Under the pieces are notes generated by a model. The model saw only the letters and a list, made by a program, of their open reading frames with translations. It was not told the origin of the DNA and searched no databases. A stretch of 24,934 bases of DNA from Streptomyces sp. NRRL F-5727. GTDB taxonomy: Bacteria; Actinomycetota; Actinomycetes; Streptomycetales; Streptomycetaceae. Position numbers and translations under genes: made by a program. Shown here piece after piece: positions 6,236-12,771 of the stretch. Where the stretch lies: positions 1 to 24,934 of the forward strand of contig NZ_JOGX01000083.1 of NCBI RefSeq assembly GCF_000719555.1. The letters run 5' to 3'. Within the stretch, counting starts at the first letter, position 1. Each line of letters opens with the position of its first letter.

Positions 6236-7696
6236 ATGACCGAGCTTGTGGAGCACGGAAAGCTGTTCATCGGCGGGGAGTTGACCGATCCGCTCGGGGA
6301 CGCCTCCATCGAGGTGATCTCGCCGCACACCGAGGAGGTCATCGGCCGGGTCCCGCACGCCTCGCGCGCCGACGTCGACCGGGCCGTCGCGGCCGCTCGG
6401 CGGGCCTTCGACGAGGGCCCCTGGCCGCGGACGAGCCTGGAGGAGCGGATCGAGGTCGTCTCCCGGATCAAGGACGCCGTCGCCGTCCGGCACGAGGAGC
6501 TGGCCCGCTCGATCAGCTCCCAGAACGGCTCCCCGTACTCCTGGTCCGTCCTCGCCCAGGCGCTCGGCGCGATGATGGTGTGGGACGCGGCGATCACCGT
6601 CGCCCGCGACTTCGTCTTCGAGGAGCGGCGTGGCGGCGTCCTCGGCCCGCTGCTCGTGCGGCGCGAGCCGGTCGGCGTGGTCGCCGCGGTGGTGCCGTGG
6701 AACGTGCCGCAGTTCACCGCCGCCGCCAAACTGGGCCCGGCGCTGCTCGCCGGCTGCACGGCGGTCCTCAAGCCCTCGCCGGAGTCGCCGCTCGACTCGT
6801 ACCTCCTCGGCGAGATCGCCGCCGAGGCCGGGCTGCCCGAGGGCGTCCTCTCGATCCTGCCCGCCGACCGGGAGGTCAGCGAGTACCTGGTCGGGCACCC
6901 GGGCGTCGACAAGGTCTCCTTCACCGGCTCGGTCGCGGCCGGCAAGCGCGTGATGGAGGTCGCCTCCCGCCACCTCACCCGCGTCACCCTCGAACTCGGC
7001 GGCAAGTCCGCGGCGGTGATCCTCCCGGACGCCGACGTGGCCACCGCCGTCGCCGGGATCGTCCCGGCCGCCTGGATGAACAACGGGCAGGCGTGCGTCG
7101 CCCAGACCCGGATCCTCGCCCCGCGCTCCCGGTACGAGGAGATCGCCGAGGCGCTGGCCGCCGCGGCCTCCGCGCTGGTCGTCGGCGACCCGCTCGACCC
7201 GGCCACCCAGGTCGGCCCGCTCGTCGCCCGCCGCCAGCAGCAGCGCTCCCTCGACTACATCGGCATCGGCCAGCAGGAGGGCGCCAAGATCCTCGCGGGC
7301 GGCGGTCGTCCGGACGGCCTCGACCGGGGCTGGTACGTCGAGCCGACCCTCTTCGGCGACGTCGACAACGCGATGCGGATCGCCCGCGAGGAGATCTTCG
7401 GCCCGGTCATCTGCCTGCTGCCGTACGGCGACGAGGCCGAGGCCCTGCGGATCGCGAACGACTCCGAGTACGGCCTCAGCGGCAGCGTCTGGACCGGCGA
7501 CGTCGAGCACGGCATCGACTTCGCCCGCCAGGTCCGCACCGGCACCTTCAACGTCAACACCTTCAGCCTCGACATGCTCGGCCCCTTCGGCGGCTACAAG
7601 AACTCCGGCCTGGGCCGCGAGTTCGGCCCCGAGGGCCTGGGCGCGTACCTGGAGCACAAGATGATCCACCTGCCGGCCGGCCACGGGGGGCACTGA
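6236..7696 (+). CDS. Aldehyde dehydrogenase family protein
   Basis: NAD(P)+-dependent oxidation of an aldehyde to an acid. ATG at 6236 follows GGGAGG at 9-nt spacing; a longer reading frame from 6140 would run through the operator and is not credible. At 486 residues it has normal ALDH length. Visible landmarks are VVPWNVPQF, the general base in VTLELGGK (E253), the catalytic cysteine in NNGQACVAQTR (C287), EEIFGPV and the C-terminal FGGYKNSGLGREFG. The stop overlaps the ferredoxin ATG by one base (TGATG), so the two are translationally coupled. Pairing with a P450-type ferredoxin and a KstR-like regulator suggests terpenoid, steroid or long-chain aldehyde substrates. I recall that Mycobacterium tuberculosis Rv0223c is a similar-length ALDH next to a methyltransferase and glycosyltransferase (Rv0224c, Rv0225). 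The substrate is not determinable here. Confidence 0.93.
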   Translation: MTELVEHGKLFIGGELTDPLGDASIEVISPHTEEVIGRVPHASRADVDRAVAAARRAFDEGPWPRTSLEERIEVVSRIKDAVAVRHEELARSISSQNGSPYSWSVLAQALGAMMVWDAAITVARDFVFEERRGGVLGPLLVRREPVGVVAAVVPWNVPQFTAAAKLGPALLAGCTAVLKPSPESPLDSYLLGEIAAEAGLPEGVLSILPADREVSEYLVGHPGVDKVSFTGSVAAGKRVMEVASRHLTRVTLELGGKSAAVILPDADVATAVAGIVPAAWMNNGQACVAQTRILAPRSRYEEIAEALAAAASALVVGDPLDPATQVGPLVARRQQQRSLDYIGIGQQEGAKILAGGGRPDGLDRGWYVEPTLFGDVDNAMRIAREEIFGPVICLLPYGDEAEALRIANDSEYGLSGSVWTGDVEHGIDFARQVRTGTFNVNTFSLDMLGPFGGYKNSGLGREFGPEGLGAYLEHKMIHLPAGHGGH

Positions 7697-7929
7697 TGGG
7701 CGACCGCTGGCACCTGGAGGTCGACCGGGGCGTCTGCATCGGCTCCGGCATGTGCGTCACCCACGCCCCCGACGGCTTCCGCCTCGACACCGCCCGCCAG
7801 TCCCACCCGGTGACCCCGGAGACCGACGCGGGCGAACGCATCCTCGCGGCGGCGGAGGGCTGCCCGGTGGAGGCCATCCTCATCACCCTCGCCGACGGCG
7901 GCGACCCGGTCTACCCGCCGGAGGAGTAG
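7696..7929 (+). CDS. [3Fe-4S] ferredoxin, P450-redox-partner type
   Basis: A 77-residue electron carrier starting MGDRWHLEVDRGVCIGSGMC. Cluster ligands are C14, C20 (C-x5-C) and C56-P57. These three cysteines with the GSG insert in the first motif mark the [3Fe-4S] class that usually feeds cytochromes P450. The acidic C-terminus (DPVYPPEE) is typical of such small ferredoxins. Its ATG overlaps the aldehyde dehydrogenase stop. No P450 or ferredoxin reductase gene lies within the window, so the partner must be elsewhere in the genome, or the ferredoxin serves another enzyme. A hairpin terminator follows immediately. Confidence 0.9.
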   Translation: MGDRWHLEVDRGVCIGSGMCVTHAPDGFRLDTARQSHPVTPETDAGERILAAAEGCPVEAILITLADGGDPVYPPEE

Positions 7930-7932
7930 CCC

Positions 7933-7969
7933 GGCGCCGCCCGGCCCGGGCCCGTCAGCGGGCGGCGCC
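7933..7969. terminator. Bidirectional terminator between ferredoxin and tetR
   Basis: Perfect 11-bp arms GGCGCCGCCCG (7933-7943) and CGGGCGGCGCC (7959-7969) flank a 15-nt loop that itself contains GCCCGGGC. It starts 3 nt after the ferredoxin stop and includes the last codons and stop of the convergent tetR gene, so it can end transcription from both sides. Confidence 0.75.
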
Positions 7970-8590
7970 CGCCCGGGCCGGGGCCGTCAGGTCGATCAGG
8001 CGGCAGACCGTCTCGATGTCGATCTTCACCTGGGCGATCGAGGCGCGGCCCGACAGCCAGGTGATGAGCGCCGAGTGCCAGGTGTGCTCGATGACGCGGA
8101 CCGCCGACAGCTGCTCCGGCGTCGGCTGCTCCGCGCCCATCGCGTCCAGGATGATCGCCGTCGTGAGCCGCGAGACCGTGTCCACCTCGGGGCTCACGCT
8201 GCGGTCGGCGAAGGTCAGCGCCCTGACCATCGCGTCGGCGAGCTGCGGCTCGCGCTGGAGCGCCCGGAAGGTCCGCATCAGGGTCTCCGCGACCCGCTCC
8301 GCCGGGGCGGCACCCGCCGGGGGCCGCTTCCGGAGCGTGGTGTGCAGGTGCTGGAGCTGGTCCTGCATGGTCGCGACGAGCAGGTGGATCTTGGACGGGA
8401 AGTAGCGGTACAGCGTGCCGAGGGCGACGCCGGCCGCCTCCGCGACCTCCCGCATCTGCACCGCGTCGAAACCGCCCCGGGCGGCGAGCTGGGCGCTGGC
8501 GTCCAGGATGCGCCGCCGCCGGGCCTCCTGGCGTTCCGTCAGCGGCGGCGTGGCGGAGGGGCGGTGGTCCGCTCTGCTCTCTGCGGTCAT
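7955..8590 (-). CDS. TetR family transcriptional regulator, KstR-like
   Basis: A 211-residue one-component repressor. ATG at 8590 is chosen because the helix-turn-helix begins shortly after it; longer in-frame versions add an Arg/Pro-rich tail. The N-terminal DNA-binding segment RRRRILDASAQLAARGGFDAVQMREVAEAAGVALGTLYRYFPSKIHLLVATM is unusually close to what I recall of mycobacterial KstR (GGYEAVQMRAVADRADVAVGTLYRYFPSKVHLLV). The ligand domain also shares features (AMVRALTFADRSVSPEVD, WHSALITWLSGRAS). KstR controls sterol catabolism and responds to a CoA thioester intermediate. No sterol genes lie here, so the Streptomyces protein may sense another polycyclic or isoprenoid acyl-CoA. Candidate targets are the palindrome before the ALDH gene and the TNNAACNNGTTNNA site in its own upstream region, shared with the divergent glycosyltransferase operon. 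Confidence 0.88.
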   Translation of the reverse strand: MTAESRADHRPSATPPLTERQEARRRRILDASAQLAARGGFDAVQMREVAEAAGVALGTLYRYFPSKIHLLVATMQDQLQHLHTTLRKRPPAGAAPAERVAETLMRTFRALQREPQLADAMVRALTFADRSVSPEVDTVSRLTTAIILDAMGAEQPTPEQLSAVRVIEHTWHSALITWLSGRASIAQVKIDIETVCRLIDLTAPARAGAAR

Positions 8591-8761
8591 CGGGGTCCCG
8601 TTCCGTGCGGTGGGGAGCGCCAGTATGGCGGAGGACGGCCGTGGCGCGAACCTCCGCGACCGGGTGGTGCGAATCACCTGTTCCGGTGCTCACACGGCAG
8701 CTACCTGCCGGTAGATTCGGTGCCTCCCGGAGGTCCGGGACGCGCCGAGAACGATCAAGTC

Positions 8762-8775
8762 TGTAACTTGTTCTA
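8762..8775. promoter_or_regulatory. KstR-consensus operator in the tetR/glycosyltransferase intergenic region
   Basis: TGTAACTTGTTCTA fits TNNAACNNGTTNNA, the KstR/KstR-like consensus, at every fixed position. It lies in the 239-bp divergent region, 55 bp before the glycosyltransferase start. It directly abuts or overlaps a possible -10 TACATT on the plus strand, a position suited to repression. Confidence 0.6.
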
Positions 8776-8780
8776 CATTA

Positions 8781-8802
8781 GCGCGAGCGGTTACGCTCGC
8801 GC
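8781..8802 (+). promoter_or_regulatory. Perfect 9-bp leader hairpin before the glycosyltransferase gene
   Basis: GCGCGAGCG, loop GTTA, CGCTCGCGC. It lies 6 bp after the KstR-like site and 27 bp before the ATG at 8830, so it would sit in the 5' untranslated RNA or cover the transcription start. It could be an RNA stability or attenuation element, or a second protein-binding palindrome. No function is known. Confidence 0.5.
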
Positions 8803-8829
8803 GAAACGCACGCTCGAAGGGGGTCGCGC

Positions 8830-10143
8830 ATGACCGCTGAGGCCATAGAGGCAAGCCCCCGGCAGGGCGCCGCCCCGTCCGGTGACGGTCCGTTGCGGAT
8901 CGCTCTCCTCACGTACAAGGGGAACCCGTTCTGCGGCGGCCAGGGCGTCTACGTCCGCCACCTCTCCCGCGAACTGGCCCGGCTGGGCCACACCGTCGAG
9001 GTCTTCGGCTCGCAGCCCTACCCGGTCCTCGACGAGGGCGTCACGCTCAGCGAGATCGCCAGCCTCGACCTCTACCGCCAGCCCGACCCCTTCCGGACGC
9101 CGAAGCGCGAGGAGTACCGGGACTGGATCGACGCGCTGGAGGTCGCCACCATGTGGACCGGCGGCTTCCCCGAGCCGCTGACCTTCTCGCTGCGCGCCCG
9201 CCGCACCCTCGCCGCCCGCCGCGGCGACTTCGACGTGGTCCACGACAACCAGACCCTCGGGTACGGGCTCCTCGGCGGCCCCCGCGCGCTCGGCGCCCCG
9301 CTCGTCACCACGATCCACCACCCCATCACCGTCGACCGGCAGCTCGAACTCGACGCCGCCGCCGACTGGAAGCGCCGCGCCTCCGTCCGCCGCTGGTACG
9401 GCTTCACCCGCATGCAGAAGCGGGTCGCCCGCCGGCTGCCCTCCGTCCTCACCGTCTCCGGCACCTCCCGCGACGAGATCGTCGAGCACCTCGGCGTCCG
9501 CGAGGACCGCATCCAGGTCGTGCACATCGGCGCCGACACCGAGCTGTGGTCCCCGGACCCGTCGGTCGCCGAGGTCCCCGGCCGGATCGTCACCACCTCC
9601 AGCGCCGACGTCCCCCTCAAGGGCCTCGTCTTCCTCGTCGAGGCGCTCGCCAAGCTGCGCACCGAGCGGCCCGACGCGCACCTCGTCGTCGTCGGCAAGC
9701 GCGCCGAGGACGGGCCGGTCGCCCAGGCGATCGAGCGGTACGGGCTCGAGGGCGCCGTCCGGTTCGTCAAGGGCATCAGCGACGCGGAGCTCGTCGACCT
9801 GTACCGGTCCGCCGAAGTGGCCTGCGTGCCCTCGCTGTACGAGGGCTTCTCGCTGCCCGCGGCCGAGGGCATGGCCACGGGGACGCCGCTGGTCGCCACG
9901 ACCGGCGGGGCGATCCCGGAGGTCGCCGGGCCCGACGGGGAGACGTGCCTCGCCGTGCCGACCGGTGACGCGGGGGCCTTGGCGGCCGCGCTGGGCCGGG
10001 TGCTCGGTGACGCGGAGCTGCGGGCGCGGCTCGGGTCCGCGGGGCGGGCGCGGGTGCTGGAGCGGTTCACCTGGGCCAGGGCCGCCCAGGGGACGGCGGA
10101 GCTGTACCGCGAGGCCCTGGAGCGCCAGGGCGCCCGCCGGTGA
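8830..10143 (+). CDS. Glycosyltransferase family 4 protein
   Basis: A 437-residue retaining GT-B glycosyltransferase. ATG at 8830 follows AAGGGGG at 7-nt spacing. The N-terminal domain opens with RIALLTYKGNPFCGGQGVYVRHLSREL, the donor/acceptor glycine-rich loop of GT4. The C-terminal domain has STSSADVPLKGL-type nucleotide-sugar contacts and the E-x7-E motif EGFSLPAAE (338-346) followed by ATGTPLVAT. There is no signal peptide or membrane helix, so it acts in the cytosol. It heads a likely three-gene operon with a SAM methyltransferase and a QW-motif alpha-barrel protein. I recall a glycosyltransferase-methyltransferase-ALDH neighbourhood in mycobacteria (Rv0223c-Rv0225). The acceptor is unknown; a glycolipid or polyisoprenoid-linked sugar is a guess from context. 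Confidence 0.92.
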   Translation: MTAEAIEASPRQGAAPSGDGPLRIALLTYKGNPFCGGQGVYVRHLSRELARLGHTVEVFGSQPYPVLDEGVTLSEIASLDLYRQPDPFRTPKREEYRDWIDALEVATMWTGGFPEPLTFSLRARRTLAARRGDFDVVHDNQTLGYGLLGGPRALGAPLVTTIHHPITVDRQLELDAAADWKRRASVRRWYGFTRMQKRVARRLPSVLTVSGTSRDEIVEHLGVREDRIQVVHIGADTELWSPDPSVAEVPGRIVTTSSADVPLKGLVFLVEALAKLRTERPDAHLVVVGKRAEDGPVAQAIERYGLEGAVRFVKGISDAELVDLYRSAEVACVPSLYEGFSLPAAEGMATGTPLVATTGGAIPEVAGPDGETCLAVPTGDAGALAAALGRVLGDAELRARLGSAGRARVLERFTWARAAQGTAELYREALERQGARR

Positions 10144-10175
10144 CACCTCGCCTCGTTCGCCGGGTGCGGCCCGGT

Positions 10176-10194
10176 GGGTGGGTCGTGCCCACCC
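10176..10194 (+). promoter_or_regulatory. Intercistronic hairpin between glycosyltransferase and methyltransferase genes
   Basis: GGGTGGG, loop TCGTG, CCCACCC. It is followed at 10200-10226 by a C-run and G-run able to form a second stem. The 130-nt gap between these genes is the only long one in the operon, so the hairpins may partly terminate transcription or stabilise processed RNA. Confidence 0.45.
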
Positions 10195-10273
10195 GTTCCT
10201 CCCCCGAGGACCTCGTCCAGGGGGGACCCCCGTGCGGAACGCCTGCCCACAACTACCCCGAAAGGCAGACCTC

Positions 10274-11008
10274 GTGCTGACCGTCGACTTCACCCGCTTC
10301 CCGCTCGCCCCCGGCGACCGTGTGCTCGATCTGGGCTGCGGTGCGGGGCGGCACGCCTTCGAGTGTTACCGGCGCGGTGCGCAGGTCGTGGCGCTCGACC
10401 AGAACGGCGAGGAGATCCGCGAGGTCGCCAAGTGGTTCGCCGCCATGAAGGAGGCCGGCGAGGCCCCCGCCGGGGCGACCGCGACCGCGATGGAGGGCGA
10501 CGCGCTCAACCTGCCCTTCCCCGACGAGTCCTTCGACGTCGTCATCATCTCCGAGGTCATGGAGCACATCCCGGACGACAAGGGCGTGCTCGCCGAGATG
10601 GTCCGCGTCCTGAAGCCCGGCGGGCGGATCGCGATCACCGTCCCCCGGTACGGCCCCGAGAAGATCTGCTGGGCGCTCTCGGACGAGTACCACGAGGTCG
10701 AGGGCGGCCACATCCGGATCTACAAGGCGGACGAGCTGCTCGCCAAGATCCGCCAGGCCGGCCTCAAGCCGTACGGCACCCACCACGCGCACGCCCTGCA
10801 CTCGCCGTACTGGTGGCTGAAGTGCGCCTTCGGCGTCGACAACGACAAGGCGCTGCCGGTCCGCGCCTACCACAAGCTCCTGGTCTGGGACATCATGAAG
10901 AAGCCCGCCCTGACCCGGGTCGCCGAGCAGCTGCTCAACCCGGTCGTCGGCAAGAGCTTCGTCGCGTACGCCACCAAGCCCCACCTCCCGAAGGCCGACG
11001 CCCGGTGA
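10274..11008 (+). CDS. Class I SAM-dependent methyltransferase
   Basis: A 244-residue methyltransferase starting at GTG 10274 (VLTVDFTRFPLAPGD), eight bases after GAAAGG. Motif I is VLDLGCGAGRHAFE (17-30), followed by the acidic residue of motif II in VVALDQNG, FPDESFDVVIISEVMEHI (motif IV/post-I) and VLKPGGRIAITVP. The C-terminal part includes an unusual hydrophobic section HSPYWWLKCAFGVDN and lacks membrane helices. It is the Methyltransf_11 type, which acts on small molecules, lipids or sugars. Its last codon overlaps the next gene as GTGA. Linked to a GT4 enzyme, it probably methylates the glycosylated product or its aglycone; the substrate cannot be read from sequence. Confidence 0.92.
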   Translation: MLTVDFTRFPLAPGDRVLDLGCGAGRHAFECYRRGAQVVALDQNGEEIREVAKWFAAMKEAGEAPAGATATAMEGDALNLPFPDESFDVVIISEVMEHIPDDKGVLAEMVRVLKPGGRIAITVPRYGPEKICWALSDEYHEVEGGHIRIYKADELLAKIRQAGLKPYGTHHAHALHSPYWWLKCAFGVDNDKALPVRAYHKLLVWDIMKKPALTRVAEQLLNPVVGKSFVAYATKPHLPKADAR

Positions 11009-12096
11009 CGTCTCCCGAGCGGATAGCGGAGCACCTCGTCCTGCCCGGCGTCCTCACCGCCGAGCAGGCCGCCGGCACCGTCGCCGGGATCCTCGCCGGG
11101 CAGCGCGAGGACGGCGCCATCCCGTGGTTCCGCGGTCACCACCTCGACCCCTGGGACCACACCGAGGCCGCCATGGCCCTGGACGCGGCCGGCGAGCACG
11201 AGGCCGCCGCCCGCGCCTACGCCTGGCTCGCCCGGCACCAGAACGCCGACGGCTCCTGGTACGCGGCCTACCGGGACGGCGACCCGGAGGACGTCACCGA
11301 CCGCGGCAAGGAGTCCAACTTCACCGCGTACATCGCCGTCGGCGTCTGGCACCACTACCTGTCGACCGGCGACGACGCCTTCCTCGACCGGATGTGGCCG
11401 GTCGTCTACGCGGCGGTCGAGTTCGTCCTCCGGCTCCAGCAGCCCGGCGGCCAGATCGGCTGGAAGCGCGACCCCGACGGCACCCCCGTCGCCGACGCCC
11501 TCCTCACCGGCTCCTCCTCCATCCACCACGCCCTGCGCTGCGCCCTCGCGCTCGCCGAGGCCCGCGAGGAGCCGCAGCCGGACTGGGAGCTGGCGGCCGG
11601 CTCCCTGGCCCACGCGATCCGGCGCCACCCCGAGCGGTTCCTCGACAAGTCCCGCTACTCGATGGACTGGTACTACCCGGTCCTCGGCGGCGCCGTCACC
11701 GGCGCCGAGGCGAAGGCCCGGCTCGACGCGCGCTGGGACGACTTCGTGGTCCCCGGCCTCGGCGTCCGCTGCGTCGTCCCCAACCCGTGGGTGACCGGCG
11801 GCGAGAGCTGCGAACTCGCCCTCGCCCTCTGGGCGGCGGGGGAGTCCGACCGGGCCCTCACGATCCTCCAGGACATCGGCCACCTGCGGGCGCCCAGCGG
11901 CCTGTACTGGACGGGGTACGTGTACGAGGGCGCGGACGGCGGCGAGCCGGCCGTCTGGCCCGAGGAGCAGACCACCTGGACGGCGGGCTCCCTCCTCCTC
12001 GCGGTCGCGGCCCTCGGCGGCGAACAGGCCACCGTCGCCGTCTTCGGCGGCGAGACCCTGCCCAGGGGCCTCTCCCCGGACTGCTGCGGGGACTGA
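11005..12096 (+). CDS. Prenyltransferase/squalene-oxidase-repeat-like (alpha/alpha) barrel protein
   Basis: A 363-residue cytosolic protein starting at GTG 11005 within the methyltransferase stop (GTGA). Helical repeats include GQREDGAIPWF, the QW motif HQNADGSWYAAY, RLQQPGGQIGW, and SGLYWTGYVYEG followed by WPEEQTTWTAGSLLLAVAAL. This pattern is shared by terpene-cyclase-like proteins and by (alpha/alpha)6 glycosidases such as GH15-like enzymes. Acidic residues are frequent in the loops (HLDPWDHTEAAMAL, WPEEQTTW), which could act in glycoside chemistry, but no cyclase DXDD motif is present. Tight coupling to a glycosyltransferase and methyltransferase makes a carbohydrate-active role at least as likely as an isoprenoid one. 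It is unrelated in location and export to the other QW-motif protein at 2746-4005. Confidence 0.8.
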   Translation: MTSPERIAEHLVLPGVLTAEQAAGTVAGILAGQREDGAIPWFRGHHLDPWDHTEAAMALDAAGEHEAAARAYAWLARHQNADGSWYAAYRDGDPEDVTDRGKESNFTAYIAVGVWHHYLSTGDDAFLDRMWPVVYAAVEFVLRLQQPGGQIGWKRDPDGTPVADALLTGSSSIHHALRCALALAEAREEPQPDWELAAGSLAHAIRRHPERFLDKSRYSMDWYYPVLGGAVTGAEAKARLDARWDDFVVPGLGVRCVVPNPWVTGGESCELALALWAAGESDRALTILQDIGHLRAPSGLYWTGYVYEGADGGEPAVWPEEQTTWTAGSLLLAVAALGGEQATVAVFGGETLPRGLSPDCCGD

Positions 12097-12104
12097 CCCC
12101 CGGA

Positions 12105-12120
12105 CCCCCTTTCGCGGGGG
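12105..12120 (+). terminator. Weak hairpin after the glycosyltransferase operon
   Basis: CCCCC, loop TTTCGC, GGGGG, starting 8 nt after the stop at 12096. The stem is short but all G-C. It may reduce read-through into the lipoprotein gene 113 bp downstream. Confidence 0.4.
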
Positions 12121-12208
12121 CGGCGGCGCACCCGGACGGGTCGCCCGGATGGCGGCCCGCCGGGGGGCGGGTGAGGCTGGCGGGACCAGTCCCCAGGGAG
12201 GTTCCGCT

Positions 12209-12763
12209 GTGCCCAGAAGCCTGTCCCGCGGCGTCGCCGCGCTGCTGCTGTCCTGCGCGCTGCTGCTCACCACCGCCGCGTGCGGGAGCGACACCACGCA
12301 GAGTCTGTCGACGGGGGCGGTCGCGTCCCCGTCCGCGTCGAGCACCTTCGAGCAGCAGAAGCTGGCCAAGACCCGGTTCGTCGCGAACGCCGGGCTCGCC
12401 GCCGGCGCCGCGTACCAGTGGATCGTGAAGCCGTACCGGGCGGGCAAGTTCAAGAAGGGCGCCGACGGGCGCACCTTCGCCCTCGTCAAGGCGGGTCTCG
12501 CGGGCGCGTTCACCTACAACCGGCTCAAGGCGGCGGTGAACAACGCCAAGGGCGACCCGCTGCTCTCCAAGGCGGTGGCCCCGCTCTCCGCCGGCATCGA
12601 GTCCCTGAAGGAGCTGGGCATCAAGCTCCGCAAGGGCGAGGTCGACGCGGCGGACGTCGGCGGCCTGGAGGGCGTCGTCAACGGCATCAAGGACGCCGGC
12701 AGGTCCGCCGGGGCCGAGGTCGTCGACAAGGTCCCCTCGGCCTCCCAGCTCAGCGGCGGCTGA
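12209..12763 (+). CDS. Putative lipoprotein of unknown function
   Basis: 184 residues from a GTG at 12209, seven bases after AGGGAGG. The N-terminus PRSLSRGVAALLLSCALLLTTAACGSD is a lipoprotein signal with a somewhat weak lipobox ending TAAC. The mature part begins with a Ser/Ala-rich spacer. Then comes a segment of predicted helices with many Lys and Ala (FEQQKLAKTRFVANAGLAAGAAYQW, KFKKGADGRTFALVKAGLAGAF, LSAGIESLKELGIKLRKGEVD), and a GVVNGIKDAGRSAGAEVVDK tail. The Gly/Ala-rich helices could contact membrane. I do not recognise the family. The gene converges on the reductase gene with only 4 bp between stops. Confidence 0.75.
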   Translation: MPRSLSRGVAALLLSCALLLTTAACGSDTTQSLSTGAVASPSASSTFEQQKLAKTRFVANAGLAAGAAYQWIVKPYRAGKFKKGADGRTFALVKAGLAGAFTYNRLKAAVNNAKGDPLLSKAVAPLSAGIESLKELGIKLRKGEVDAADVGGLEGVVNGIKDAGRSAGAEVVDKVPSASQLSGG

Positions 12764-12771
12764 CCGGTCAG
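12760..12771. other. Palindrome spanning two convergent stop codons
   Basis: CTGACCGGTCAG is a perfect 12-bp palindrome in which TGA (12761-12763) ends the lipoprotein gene and TCA (12768-12770) is the stop of the opposing reductase gene. No terminator separates the two genes. Confidence 0.8.
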
